Part shown: piece by piece, positions 8,634-16,974 of the stretch
Layout: each line of letters opens with the position of its first letter
Numbering within the stretch: position 1 is the stretch's first letter
NCBI RefSeq assembly: GCF_017255295.1
Contig: NZ_JAFKDE010000010.1
Location: 178,039 to 242,038 of the forward strand
DNA length: 64,000 nt
Origin: Nitratireductor aquimarinus
Lineage (GTDB): Bacteria; Pseudomonadota; Alphaproteobacteria; Rhizobiales; Rhizobiaceae
Reading direction: 5' to 3'
The notes under the pieces: model-generated
What the model was told of the DNA's origin: nothing
Databases searched by the model: none
Seen by the model: the letters and a program-made list of their open reading frames with translations, nothing else
Made by a program: the position numbers and the translations under genes

Positions 8634-9947
8634 ATGTCCGAAGCGTTGCGTATTGGAATTGCGGGTTTGGGAACCGTAGGAGCTTCTGTCGTGCGCTGCA
8701 TGACGGAGAAGGAAGCGGAACTGACCAGGCAATGCGGACGCATGATGACGCTCACGGCTGTCTCGGCGCGCGACCGAACCCGTGACCGTGGCGTCGATCT
8801 CGGCAATGCAAAGTGGTTCGATGATCCGGTGGAGCTCGCCCGTTCCTCTGATATCGACGTGTTCGTCGAACTGATCGGCGGCGACAGCGGCCCCGCCTAT
8901 GACGCGGTGAAGGCAGCGCTTGAGGCCGGCCATCACGTGGTGACCGCCAACAAGGCGCTTCTGTCCAAACATGGCGTGGCGCTCGCGACGATTGCCGAGG
9001 AAAAGGGCGTTCTCCTCAACTATGAGGCGGCGGTCGCTGGCGGCATTCCGGTCATCAAGACCATGCGCGAAGCGCTGGCCGGCAATGATGTGAGCCGCGT
9101 GTTCGGCATCATGAACGGAACGGCCAACTACATTCTGACGCGGATGGAAGAAGAGGGGCTTTCCTTTGAGGACTGCCTCGCAGAGGCTCAGCGTCTTGGT
9201 TATGCCGAAGCCGATCCGACCTTCGATATCGAGGGACACGACACGGCGCACAAGCTCTCGATCCTCACGAGCCTTGCCTTCGGCTGCCAGATTTCGGCTG
9301 ACGACATCTACATGGAAGGCATTTCCAACATCAGCCAGGCCGATATTCGCGCCGCCAGCGAACTCGGCTACCGCATCAAGCTTCTGGGCGTCGCGCAGCG
9401 CACCGACAGCGGCATCGAGCAGCGCGTGCACCCGACCATGGTGCCCACGCAGTCCGTGATCGCTCAGGTGCACGGCGTCACCAATGCAGTGGCAATCGAG
9501 ACCGATGTTCTGGGCGAGCTCCTGCTCTCCGGCCCCGGCGCCGGCGGCAATGCGACGGCCTCTGCCGTGATTGGCGACATGGCGGATATCGCCAAGAGCC
9601 GGCCCGGCTTCCAGCATGGCCCGGTCTTCGGGCGTCCGGCCGCGAAGCTGAAGCCTTACCAGCGTGCGCGCATGCGTGCGCATGAGGGCGGCTACTTCAT
9701 CCGCATGACCGTGCATGACCGCGCCGGCGTGTTCGCAGCCATTGCCAAGCGTATGGCCGACAACGAGATTTCGCTGGAATCCATCGTTCAGCACGCCGAT
9801 GGCGGTCTGCCGGAGGATCAGAAGAACGTGATTCTCGTGACCCATGAGACCACCGAGGAAGCCGTGCGCAAGGCGGTGGATGGTGTGATTGCGGACGGTC
9901 ACATGGTCGACAAGCCCCAGGTTATCCGCATCGAGCGGGCAGCCTGA
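8634..9947 (+). CDS. hom: Homoserine dehydrogenase
   Basis: Reduces aspartate semialdehyde to homoserine, the branch point to threonine and methionine. The 437-residue protein has the NAD(P) Rossmann motif GIAGLGTVGASVV at the N-terminus. The family signature around GIMNGTANYIL and AEADPTFDIEGHDTAHKL carries the catalytic Lys/Asp. The C-terminal 90 residues form an ACT domain (YFIRMTVHDRAGVFAAIA), the usual site for threonine feedback. The open frame continues upstream into the aminotransferase gene, but the ATG at 8634, after GAAGGAGC, is the natural start. The pairing with the upstream aminotransferase is common in this order (recalled). Confidence 0.97.
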   Translation: MSEALRIGIAGLGTVGASVVRCMTEKEAELTRQCGRMMTLTAVSARDRTRDRGVDLGNAKWFDDPVELARSSDIDVFVELIGGDSGPAYDAVKAALEAGHHVVTANKALLSKHGVALATIAEEKGVLLNYEAAVAGGIPVIKTMREALAGNDVSRVFGIMNGTANYILTRMEEEGLSFEDCLAEAQRLGYAEADPTFDIEGHDTAHKLSILTSLAFGCQISADDIYMEGISNISQADIRAASELGYRIKLLGVAQRTDSGIEQRVHPTMVPTQSVIAQVHGVTNAVAIETDVLGELLLSGPGAGGNATASAVIGDMADIAKSRPGFQHGPVFGRPAAKLKPYQRARMRAHEGGYFIRMTVHDRAGVFAAIAKRMADNEISLESIVQHADGGLPEDQKNVILVTHETTEEAVRKAVDGVIADGHMVDKPQVIRIERAA

Positions 9948-10087
9948 CGCAGGTTTGGCGTCTGTCACATTTATTCAATCGATTCATGTTTTTGACGGGG
10001 CGGTGAGGGACTTGCCGTCCCGCGCCGTCTTTGTCACAAGAAGCCGGCCCGCTCATGGGGAGCGGAAGAACATCAGGATTTGAGTCA

Positions 10088-11065
10088 ATGTTGAAAGCCT
10101 CGCAGGCGGGTCTCGACCGCATTCTCACGCTGGAACTCGTTCGTGTGACGGAGCGCGCGGCTGTGGCTGCAGCGCGGCTGCGCGGACGTGGTGACGAGAA
10201 GGCCGCCGATCAGGTGGCCGTCGACGCGATGCGCTCCGAACTCAACCGCCTGCCCATTCAGGGCACGGTGGTGATCGGCGAAGGCGAACGCGACGAAGCG
10301 CCGATGCTTTACATCGGTGAGGAAGTGGGCGTGGGCGAAGGCCCGGAAGTCGACATCGCGCTCGACCCGCTGGAAGGCACCACGATCTGCGCCAAGAACC
10401 TGCCGAACTCGCTGGCGGTGATCGCCATCGCAGAGCGCGGCAGCCTGCTTTATGCGCCCGACGTCTACATGGAAAAGATTGCCGTCGGCCCGGGCTATCC
10501 CGAGGGCGTTGTTGATCTCGATGCGCCAGCCGTGGAGAACATCGAAGCGCTGGCCAAGGCCAAGGGCGTTCCGGTCAATGAGATCACGGCCTGCATTCTC
10601 GATCGTCCGCGCCATGCGCGCCTGATCGAGGAAGTGCGCGGCACCGGCGCTGCAATTCGCCTTATCGGCGATGGCGACGTGGCCGGCGTGATCCACACGA
10701 CCGACCCGGACGAAACCGGCATCGACATCTATCTGGGCATCGGTGGCGCGCCGGAAGGCGTTCTGGCGGCTGCCGCCCTGCGCTGCATCGGCGGCCAGAT
10801 GCAGGGACGTCTGCAGCTCAACACCGAGGAAAAGGTGGCGCGCGCGGCCAAGATGGGCATTTCCGATCCCGCCAAGGTCTACCGCATGGACGAGATGGCC
10901 AAGGGCGACGTTCTGTTCGCTGCGACCGGCGTGACGGACGGCAACCTGCTTTCGGGCGTGAAGTTTGGCCGTGACCAGATCTCCACCCACACCATCGTCA
11001 TGCGCTCTTCTTCGCAGACGGTGCGCGAGATCATCGCCCGCCACCAGGATCTGGACAAGTTTTAG
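10088..11065 (+). CDS. glpX: Fructose-1,6-bisphosphatase, class II (GlpX)
   Basis: Dephosphorylates fructose-1,6-bisphosphate in gluconeogenesis. The 325-residue protein shows the GlpX pattern throughout: VVIGEGERDEAPML (metal-binding Glu), DIALDPLEGTT (the lithium-sensitive phosphatase motif with Asp, Pro and Glu), and the later GIDIYLGIGGAPEGVLAAAAL. The frame opens at 10031, but the ATG at 10088 (MLKASQAGLD) matches the family N-terminus and has AGGA about 10 bases before it. It follows hom after 140 bases, so it may have its own promoter there. The stop codon is at the very edge of the palindromic repeat described next. Confidence 0.96.
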   Translation: MLKASQAGLDRILTLELVRVTERAAVAAARLRGRGDEKAADQVAVDAMRSELNRLPIQGTVVIGEGERDEAPMLYIGEEVGVGEGPEVDIALDPLEGTTICAKNLPNSLAVIAIAERGSLLYAPDVYMEKIAVGPGYPEGVVDLDAPAVENIEALAKAKGVPVNEITACILDRPRHARLIEEVRGTGAAIRLIGDGDVAGVIHTTDPDETGIDIYLGIGGAPEGVLAAAALRCIGGQMQGRLQLNTEEKVARAAKMGISDPAKVYRMDEMAKGDVLFAATGVTDGNLLSGVKFGRDQISTHTIVMRSSSQTVREIIARHQDLDKF

Positions 11066-11263
11066 AGCATCGGACCGAAAAGTGGGATCCGGTTTTCGGG
11101 TCATTCCGATGCTCCATCAATGATTTAGATCGTCCTTTGTGCGTCCTGATGGACGCACGGCGATCTAATGCATCGGACCGAAAAGTGGAGGGGCGGCTTT
11201 CGGGGCGCTCCGACGCTTGATCAATAGGTTTAGATCGTCCTTTGTGCGTCCGAGAGGACGCAC
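11065..11263. repeat. Tandemly duplicated palindromic intergenic repeat (rhizobial type)
   Basis: Two copies of a unit of about 104 bases fill the glpX-recJ spacer. Each copy has two hairpins. In copy 1 GAGCATCGGA (11065-11074) pairs with TCCGATGCTC (11105-11114), and GTGCGTCC (11139-11146) pairs with GGACGCAC (11151-11158) inside an outer TTAGATCG/CGATCTAA pair (11125-11132, 11161-11168). In copy 2 the arms are 11170-11177 with 11209-11216 (one mismatch) and 11244-11251 with 11256-11263. The block GCATCGGACCGAAAAGTGG is identical at the start of both. This is the kind of mosaic palindrome found hundreds of times in rhizobial genomes (recalled). It may also act as the glpX terminator. Confidence 0.85.
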
Positions 11264-11325
11264 AAATATCCAAGCGGGTTACGGCCCGCTTGCCTTTGTT
11301 CGGCCGCTGTGAAACGTAGGCGGTA

Positions 11326-13107
11326 ATGACTGGCGAAAAACGGTATTTCCTTGATGTCCGGCACTCCGCACGCGGTCTTGCGTGGGAGCATCGGCTTGAC
11401 CTGCGCGGCGAGAACGCTGCGCTGGCCATGGCGCAGACCCATGGCATTCCCGAAATCGTGGCGCGGGTTCTGGCCGGTCGCGGGGTGGATATCGACGATG
11501 CAGAGCGCTTCCTCGATCCCACCATTCGCGATCTCTTGCCGGATCCGGCAACGCTGACCGACATGGACAAGGCTGCCGAGCGGCTCGCGCATGCGGTGCG
11601 GCGCGGCGAGAAGGTGGCGATCTTCGGCGATTACGACGTCGATGGCGCTGTTTCCTCGGCCATGATGAAGCGCTTTCTCGGGCATTACGGCATCGACGCC
11701 GAGATCTATATTCCCGACCGCATTTTCGAGGGCTACGGCCCAAATCCCGACGCGATGCGCGACCTTGCGGGGCGTGCGAGCCTCATCGTCACCGTCGATT
11801 GCGGCGTCAACAGCGCCGCCGCCATCGCCGCCGCCAATGAGGCGGGTGCGGATGTGGTCGTGCTCGATCACCACCAGGTGGGCGGCGATCTGCCGGATGC
11901 GGTTGCTGTGGTGAACCCCAATCGCGAGGACGATCTTTCCGGCCAGGGGTTCCTGTGCGCTGCGGGCGTCGTGTTTCTGGCGCTTGTCCAGACCGCGAAG
12001 CATCTGCGTCAGGGCGGTGTCTCCAAGCCGCCGCCGAACCTGCTCGGCCTTCTTGATCTGGTGGCGCTGGGCACGGTCTGCGATGTGGTGCCGCTCGTTG
12101 GCGTCAACCGCGCTTTCGTGGTGAAAGGGCTTGTGGCCGCGCGCCAGATGAACACGCCGGGACTGGCTGCGCTGGCGCGGGTGTCGCGCATCGGCGAACC
12201 GCTCAACCCCTACCATCTGGGCTTCATGATCGGCCCGCGCATCAATGCGGGCGGGCGCATCGGCAATGCGGCGCTGGGCAGCAATCTGCTCGCCAGCGAC
12301 GATCCGGCCGAGGCTGCCAAGATCGCCGAGACGCTCGACCGGTTGAACACCGAGCGGCAGGAAATGGAAACGGTGATGCTGGCCGAGGCGAAGGCGGAGG
12401 CCGATGCAGAACTGATTTCGGGCGAGGGGCCTGCGGTTCTGGTAACGGCAAGTGACCGCTGGCATCCGGGCATTGTCGGGCTGCTCGCCTCCCGTCTCAA
12501 GGATCACGCAAGGCGACCGACCTTCGCCATCGCCTTCGGTCCGAATGGCAAGGGCACGGGCTCCGGCCGCTCCATTCCCGGTTTCGATCTCGGCAAGATC
12601 GTGCGCGAGGCGGTGGCCGAGGGCATTCTGGTCAAGGGCGGCGGGCATGCGATGGCTGCCGGCATCACGGTTGAGCGCGAGAAGCTTGGGCCGCTGCGCG
12701 CCTTCTTCGAGGAGCGGGCGGCGAGTGCAGTGAAGCGGCTGCGCGACACCGAGAGCCTCAAGATCGATGCAGCGCTTTCTGCCGATGGCGCGAACCTTGC
12801 GCTGCTCGATGCACTGGAGACGGCCGGGCCTTTCGGGTCCGGGCATTCGACGCCGGTTCTGGCGCTGCCGCGCCACCGTCTGGCGGATGCGCGTGTGGTG
12901 GGCAATGGCCATATCCGCGCAGAACTGCGCTCACAGACCGGCGCGCGCATGGAGGCGATTGCTTTCCGTGCGGCGGAAACGGATCTCGGCAATTTCCTGT
13001 TTGGCAATCGCGGTGCGACCATTCACGTGGCGGGCACGCTGACGGCCAATCACTGGAATGGAAACAAGCGTATCCAGTTGCGGCTGCAGGATGCGGCCAG
13101 CGCCTGA
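11326..13107 (+). CDS. recJ: Single-stranded-DNA-specific exonuclease RecJ
   Basis: 5'-3' single-strand exonuclease of RecF-type recombination and mismatch repair. At 593 residues it carries the DHH phosphoesterase motifs: IFGDYDVDGAVSSA (Asp ligands), IVTVDCGVNS and VVLDHHQVGG, then the DHHA1 domain with GGGHAMAAGITV near residue 430 and a C-terminal OB-fold (HVAGTLTANHWNGNKRIQL). The ATG at 11326 follows TAGGCGG. It is convergent with the patatin gene; only nine bases separate the two stops, so transcripts must overlap. Confidence 0.96.
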   Translation: MTGEKRYFLDVRHSARGLAWEHRLDLRGENAALAMAQTHGIPEIVARVLAGRGVDIDDAERFLDPTIRDLLPDPATLTDMDKAAERLAHAVRRGEKVAIFGDYDVDGAVSSAMMKRFLGHYGIDAEIYIPDRIFEGYGPNPDAMRDLAGRASLIVTVDCGVNSAAAIAAANEAGADVVVLDHHQVGGDLPDAVAVVNPNREDDLSGQGFLCAAGVVFLALVQTAKHLRQGGVSKPPPNLLGLLDLVALGTVCDVVPLVGVNRAFVVKGLVAARQMNTPGLAALARVSRIGEPLNPYHLGFMIGPRINAGGRIGNAALGSNLLASDDPAEAAKIAETLDRLNTERQEMETVMLAEAKAEADAELISGEGPAVLVTASDRWHPGIVGLLASRLKDHARRPTFAIAFGPNGKGTGSGRSIPGFDLGKIVREAVAEGILVKGGGHAMAAGITVEREKLGPLRAFFEERAASAVKRLRDTESLKIDAALSADGANLALLDALETAGPFGSGHSTPVLALPRHRLADARVVGNGHIRAELRSQTGARMEAIAFRAAETDLGNFLFGNRGATIHVAGTLTANHWNGNKRIQLRLQDAASA

Positions 13108-13116
13108 GGGCTGCGC

Positions 13117-14094
13117 CTATCCAAGGACCGTGAGCAGGCGTTCGAGTTCGGTAAGCCGGGCCTGCGTGGTTTCGTAACCGATGGTGATCGCCTCGTCGGC
13201 GCGGTGAAATTCCGTCAGGCCGATATGGCCGAGCTTGGGCTGAAGCGACAGGTCGGGCGGGTCGCCGGCCATGCGCGCCCGTGAAATGCGATCCTGAATG
13301 ATGTTGAACGCCTCGACCATGACGCCGGTGATGCCAAGGCGCTGATCGCGCTGCTGCGGCCCCTTGTCGACCACCAGAGACGCAGTCTCGCCTTCCTCGC
13401 TTTCCTGCGGCATGTCGGCGGAATGCTTGATGACGGCGGCGCGGCCAAACAGGTCGTAATGCAGGTTCACCGCCATGACCAGAGGCTGCTCATAGGCGCG
13501 GCAGGCGGAAACGGGAACCGGATTGACCAGCGCGCCGTCCACCAGAACGCGGCCATTGCAGGTGACGGGTTCGAAAACGCCGGGCAGCGCATAGGACGCA
13601 CGCATGGCGGTGATCAGCGATCCTTTCGACAGCCAGATTTCATGACCGGTGCGGATTTCCGCCGCCACACAGACGAAGGGTTTGGCGAGGTCATCGAAGG
13701 TGACGTCCTGAAGGTGCTCCTGCATGCGGGCCGTCAGCTTCATGCCGCCGAACAGGCCGCTGCCGCCAAAATTGATGTCGAGCAGGCCGAAGATGCGGCG
13801 TTTGGTGAGGGACCGTGCGAATTCTTCCAGCTCATCAAGCTTGCCGGCCAGATAGCAGCCGCCGACCAGTGCACCGATGGAGGTTCCGGCAATCATGCCG
13901 ACGGGGATCTGGGCTTCATCAAGGGCGCGGAGGACGCCGATATGCGCCCAGCCGCGGGCCGCGCCGCCGCCAAGAGCCAGGGCAATGCCGCCTTTTTCAG
14001 GCGCGGGCGCTGGATCAAGCGGGGGCGGTTCCGGCGAAATCACGTCGATTTCCCGGTTTTCCTGTTTCCTGCGTAGAGATGCCCAATCGAGCAT
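13117..14094 (-). CDS. Patatin-like phospholipase (RssA family)
   Basis: A 325-residue serine hydrolase predicted to cleave acyl chains from lipids. The oxyanion motif is GGGAARGWAHIGVL, the nucleophile elbow is GTSIG, and the catalytic Asp is in VDGALVNPVP, giving the Ser-Asp dyad of patatins. The overall size and the short N-terminus without signal peptide fit the cytoplasmic RssA/YlbK group. Two ATG codons lie at 14100 and 14094; the second has a GAGGAG six bases upstream, so it is preferred. hisI and folE lie upstream on the same strand, separated by 188 bases with no recognisable gene. Confidence 0.9.
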   Translation of the reverse strand: MLDWASLRRKQENREIDVISPEPPPLDPAPAPEKGGIALALGGGAARGWAHIGVLRALDEAQIPVGMIAGTSIGALVGGCYLAGKLDELEEFARSLTKRRIFGLLDINFGGSGLFGGMKLTARMQEHLQDVTFDDLAKPFVCVAAEIRTGHEIWLSKGSLITAMRASYALPGVFEPVTCNGRVLVDGALVNPVPVSACRAYEQPLVMAVNLHYDLFGRAAVIKHSADMPQESEEGETASLVVDKGPQQRDQRLGITGVMVEAFNIIQDRISRARMAGDPPDLSLQPKLGHIGLTEFHRADEAITIGYETTQARLTELERLLTVLG

Positions 14095-14288
14095 GTTCAT
14101 CTCCTCGTCCCCGGAAGCATCATGCCCGAGGACTGTATCGAATTGGTGAATATGCGTCGCTGTGGCGAACCGAATGGTTCAACGCTGCCTCACCGAGGAA
14201 CGCGGCTACTACCCCTTCCCAGTAGATGGGCGCTCCCGAGGAGAAAGTCTACGCTTCGGGCGTTCAAGAAATCGAGACCGACTTTCGG

Positions 14289-14735
14289 TCAAGCATGTCC
14301 GTCTTTGTCGTCCAAAGGCTTCATGCCGAGGTCGACCAGAACCGGTTTGCCGTCGCGAATGCTCACATTGCGGTAGAAGCAGGTGCGGCGACCGGTGTGG
14401 CAGGTTGCGCCATCGCCGGCGACGCGTACGCTCAGATGCACCGCATCCTGATCGCAGTCGGTGGCGATGGAGACGATGTGCTGGACATTGCCGGAGGTCT
14501 CGCCCTTCTTCCACAATTTGCCGCGCGAGCGCGACCAGTAGTGGGCGATGCCGGTTTCAAGCGTCATGGCGAGAGACGTGGCGTTCATGTGCGCCACCAT
14601 CAGAAGTGCATTGGTGTCGGCGTCCGTCACCACGGCCGTGATGAGGCCATTGGCATCGAAGCGCGGAGAAAAAGCCGCGCCCTCTTCGAGCGCGGCCTTG
14701 TCGGATGGGGCAGGGGGAAACGTGAGTGTGGTCAT
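14289..14735 (-). CDS. hisI: Phosphoribosyl-AMP cyclohydrolase
   Basis: Third step of histidine biosynthesis, opening the purine ring of PR-AMP. This 148-residue enzyme is the monofunctional form without the HisE domain. Hallmarks are [35 protein letters not shown], the metal-binding Asp cluster [11 protein letters not shown], and the zinc Cys residues in [12 protein letters not shown]. Its ATG shares one base with the folE stop (TGATG at 14737-14733), indicating translational coupling. The reading frame continues upstream to 15077 inside folE, but only this start gives the family N-terminus. Confidence 0.96.
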   Translation of the reverse strand: MTTLTFPPAPSDKAALEEGAAFSPRFDANGLITAVVTDADTNALLMVAHMNATSLAMTLETGIAHYWSRSRGKLWKKGETSGNVQHIVSIATDCDQDAVHLSVRVAGDGATCHTGRRTCFYRNVSIRDGKPVLVDLGMKPLDDKDGHA

Positions 14736-15400
14736 CAGCCGTGTTTGTCGCGCAGCATGGTCATGAAGCGCGCCTGTTCCTGAAGGTCTTCGCGATAGGC
14801 GCCGGTGAAGGTCGTCGTCAGCGTGACCGAACCCTGTTTGCGGATGCCGCGCATGGCCATGCACATGTGCTCGGCTTCCACGAGAACGGCAACGCCGCGC
14901 GGCTTCAGAACGTCCTGAATCACATGGGCAATCTGCGCCGTCATGGCCTCCTGCGTCTGCAGGCGGCGGGCGAAGATGTCGACCACGCGGGCGATCTTGG
15001 ATAATCCGACCACCTTGCCGTCCGGCAGATAGGCGACATGCGCCTTGCCGATGATCGGCACCATGTGGTGTTCGCAATGGGAATGGAACGAGATGTCCTT
15101 GATGAGGACCATGTCGTTATAGCCCTGCACCTCCTCGAAGGTGCGGCCGAGTTCTTCGGCGGGACACTGGTCGTAGCCGGAGAACATTTCGCGATATGCC
15201 TTGGCGACGCGCTTGGGCGTCTCGATCAGGCCCTCACGGTTGATGTCGTCGCCTGTCCAGCGCAGCAGCGTGCGAACGGCGTTTTCGACCTCTTCCTGAG
15301 AGGGGCGATCAGTAACTGCTTTGTCCATATAGGAATTCTTCTCCGCAGTGGCTTCACCCTTATCGGCATGAGGCGGAAAGTTCTTGATAATGGCGTCCAT
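14735..15400 (-). CDS. folE: GTP cyclohydrolase I
   Basis: First enzyme of tetrahydrofolate biosynthesis, converting GTP to dihydroneopterin triphosphate. The 221-residue protein has the zinc site [11 protein letters not shown] (Cys and His) with the second Cys in [10 protein letters not shown], plus [17 protein letters not shown] and [13 protein letters not shown]. The first 35 residues are an unconserved polar extension. It is coupled to hisI by a one-base stop/start overlap. It is divergent from the iron-sulfur scaffold gene at 15644, so its promoter lies in the 243-base spacer. Confidence 0.97.
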   Translation of the reverse strand: MDAIIKNFPPHADKGEATAEKNSYMDKAVTDRPSQEEVENAVRTLLRWTGDDINREGLIETPKRVAKAYREMFSGYDQCPAEELGRTFEEVQGYNDMVLIKDISFHSHCEHHMVPIIGKAHVAYLPDGKVVGLSKIARVVDIFARRLQTQEAMTAQIAHVIQDVLKPRGVAVLVEAEHMCMAMRGIRKQGSVTLTTTFTGAYREDLQEQARFMTMLRDKHG

Positions 15401-15541
15401 AGAAGGCGTCTCCCGTAGTTCCTGTCTCAGCAGGAACGAGTTGAACGGTTCACGGCCTTATCCAGCGGGTATTGGAGAAAAATTCTCAGCCCGGCCCGAC
15501 AGTGGCGTGCGCGAAACTGGAACCCGCAGCGGCATCATGCC

Positions 15542-15571
15542 TTGTCGCGGGCCCATAGCGATCATTATATA
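15542..15571 (+). promoter_or_regulatory. Candidate promoter for the Fe-S scaffold/yidD operon
   Basis: TTGTCG (15542-15547) and TATATA (15566-15571) stand 18 bases apart on the plus strand, about 70 bases before the start at 15644. It is the only AT-rich spot in the folE-scaffold spacer. Confidence 0.35.
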
Positions 15572-15643
15572 AGTGCCTTGAAGCAGAAGGAAAGATGCCG
15601 AAACGACTTTGATTTGTTTCGGCTGCGGCAGAGCGGGAAAACC

Positions 15644-16090
15644 ATGCTGGACGATGTCTATAACGCAAAAATTCTTGGCTTTGCCGGCAATATTCAGCGG
15701 GTTGGACGGCTGGATAATCCCGACGCCACGGCAAAGGCGCACTCAAAGCTTTGCGGCTCCACCGTCATTGTCGATCTCAAGATGGATGGCGACACGGTCA
15801 CAGACTTCGCGCATGAGGTGAAGGCCTGTGCGCTCGGTCAGGCATCGTCCTCGATCATGGCTGCCCATGTGGTGGGGGCGAAGGCGGATGAGCTGCGCCA
15901 TGTGCGTGATGCGATGTACGCCATGCTCAAGGAAGAAGGCCCGCCGCCGGCCGGCCGCTTCGAGGACCTGAAATATCTGGAGCCGGTGCGCGGCTACAAG
16001 GCGCGTCATGCTTCAACGCTTCTCACCTTCGATGCGGTGGTGGATGCCATCGACCAGATCGAAAAGGCGCGCGCTGGCGCTGCCGCCTGA
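15644..16090 (+). CDS. IscU/NifU-like iron-sulfur cluster assembly scaffold
   Basis: A 148-residue NifU_N family protein. The three cluster-binding Cys of this family are at KLCGSTV, VKACALGQASSS and, in other members, a later Cys. Here the first two are clear, but the third position near ARHAST shows no Cys, as in several alphaproteobacterial members. Motifs NPDATAKAHSKLCG and CALGQASSSIMAAHVVG are typical. It probably serves Fe-S assembly in the cytosol. The ATG at 15644 is preferred over the frame opening at 15542. yidD follows after two bases, so they form one transcript. Confidence 0.85.
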   Translation: MLDDVYNAKILGFAGNIQRVGRLDNPDATAKAHSKLCGSTVIVDLKMDGDTVTDFAHEVKACALGQASSSIMAAHVVGAKADELRHVRDAMYAMLKEEGPPPAGRFEDLKYLEPVRGYKARHASTLLTFDAVVDAIDQIEKARAGAAA

Positions 16091-16092
16091 TC

Positions 16093-16434
16093 ATGGCTCA
16101 ACCCATTCGCAGCCGCAACTGGCAGGGCCCCTGGCCGAAGACGCCCGGTCGCCTGTTCGGAACGGCTTTCGTGCGCCTCTACCAGCTCACCCTGTCGGGC
16201 TTCATCGGCAATTCCTGCCGGCATTTCCCAACCTGCTCGGAATACACCTATGAGGCGATTGCCCGGCATGGGCTGTGGTCGGGCGGCTGGATGGGACTTT
16301 TCCGCGTGGTGCGGTGCGGGCCGGGCGGCACGCATGGGATCGATCCGGTGCCCGATGTGCTGGAACAAGACCTGAAATGGTGGACGCCGTGGCGCTTCTG
16401 GCGGGTGGCGCGGCAGAAAGGCGAGCATTCATGA
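16093..16434 (+). CDS. yidD: Membrane protein insertion efficiency factor YidD
   Basis: A 113-residue protein with the YidD/HlyII core: YQLTLSGFIGNSCRHFPTCSEYTYEAI, the conserved GLWSGGWMGLFRVVRCGP and G-D-PVP near the end. Three conserved Cys residues are present. YidD is thought to help YidC insert proteins into the inner membrane. The usual neighbours rpmH-rnpA-yidC are absent; in this order yidD is often next to an Fe-S scaffold gene and thrS (recalled). The stop overlaps the next start (ATGA). Confidence 0.93.
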   Translation: MAQPIRSRNWQGPWPKTPGRLFGTAFVRLYQLTLSGFIGNSCRHFPTCSEYTYEAIARHGLWSGGWMGLFRVVRCGPGGTHGIDPVPDVLEQDLKWWTPWRFWRVARQKGEHS

Positions 16435-16850
16435 CGGTGCCGATGGACTATCTTTACGCCAGCCGCGATTTCCGGCGTTTTCTCGATGCGGTGAAAAAGC
16501 AGTCCATGCGCGGTTCGCATAATCAGAGCTATGCGATGACGCGCGCCGTGCTGCACGTGTTTCGCAGCCACGTGCCGGTGAAGGACGCGCTGGCCTTTGC
16601 GGAAGTCCTGCCACCGCTCTTGCGGGTGATCTTCATTGAAGGCTGGGATGTTGAGGCGGAAGTCACTCCGTTTCCCGATCGTGAAACGCTGCACCGGGAG
16701 ATGAAGGCCGTGCGGGAACCGCACAACACTGCGCCTGAAACCGCCATTGGAGATGTCGCCGCTGTCCTGCGTGCGGAGGTTGGCGAGGAGCGGCTGCGGC
16801 GGGTGCTTGGCGCCATGCCGATAGGGGCGGAAGACTACTGGCTGAAATAG
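16431..16850 (+). CDS. DUF2267 family protein
   Basis: A 139-residue soluble protein of unknown function. It has the two-lobed helical pattern of DUF2267: an N-terminal [24 protein letters not shown], then [17 protein letters not shown], then a second lobe with [28 protein letters not shown]. No catalytic residues can be proposed. The ATG overlaps the yidD stop by four bases; a second ATG at 16443 (MDYLY) is an alternative because many members start MDY. The place in the scaffold-yidD operon implies co-expression. Confidence 0.8.
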   Translation: MTVPMDYLYASRDFRRFLDAVKKQSMRGSHNQSYAMTRAVLHVFRSHVPVKDALAFAEVLPPLLRVIFIEGWDVEAEVTPFPDRETLHREMKAVREPHNTAPETAIGDVAAVLRAEVGEERLRRVLGAMPIGAEDYWLK

Positions 16851-16974
16851 CCGCGACACTACTGCCGCCGGTTTGCCCTTTACCTTCGCTGGCGAAATGC
16901 TTATTTCGGGCCCGCAAACCCAGAATGCCCAAACCACCCGCGCTCGTTGGCGGGACTGGATAAGGAGAAGACTT

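Noticed and set aside
11230..12912. A 560-codon frame opposite recJ
   Set aside because: Antisense of conserved recJ; Arg/His/Gly-rich shadow composition.
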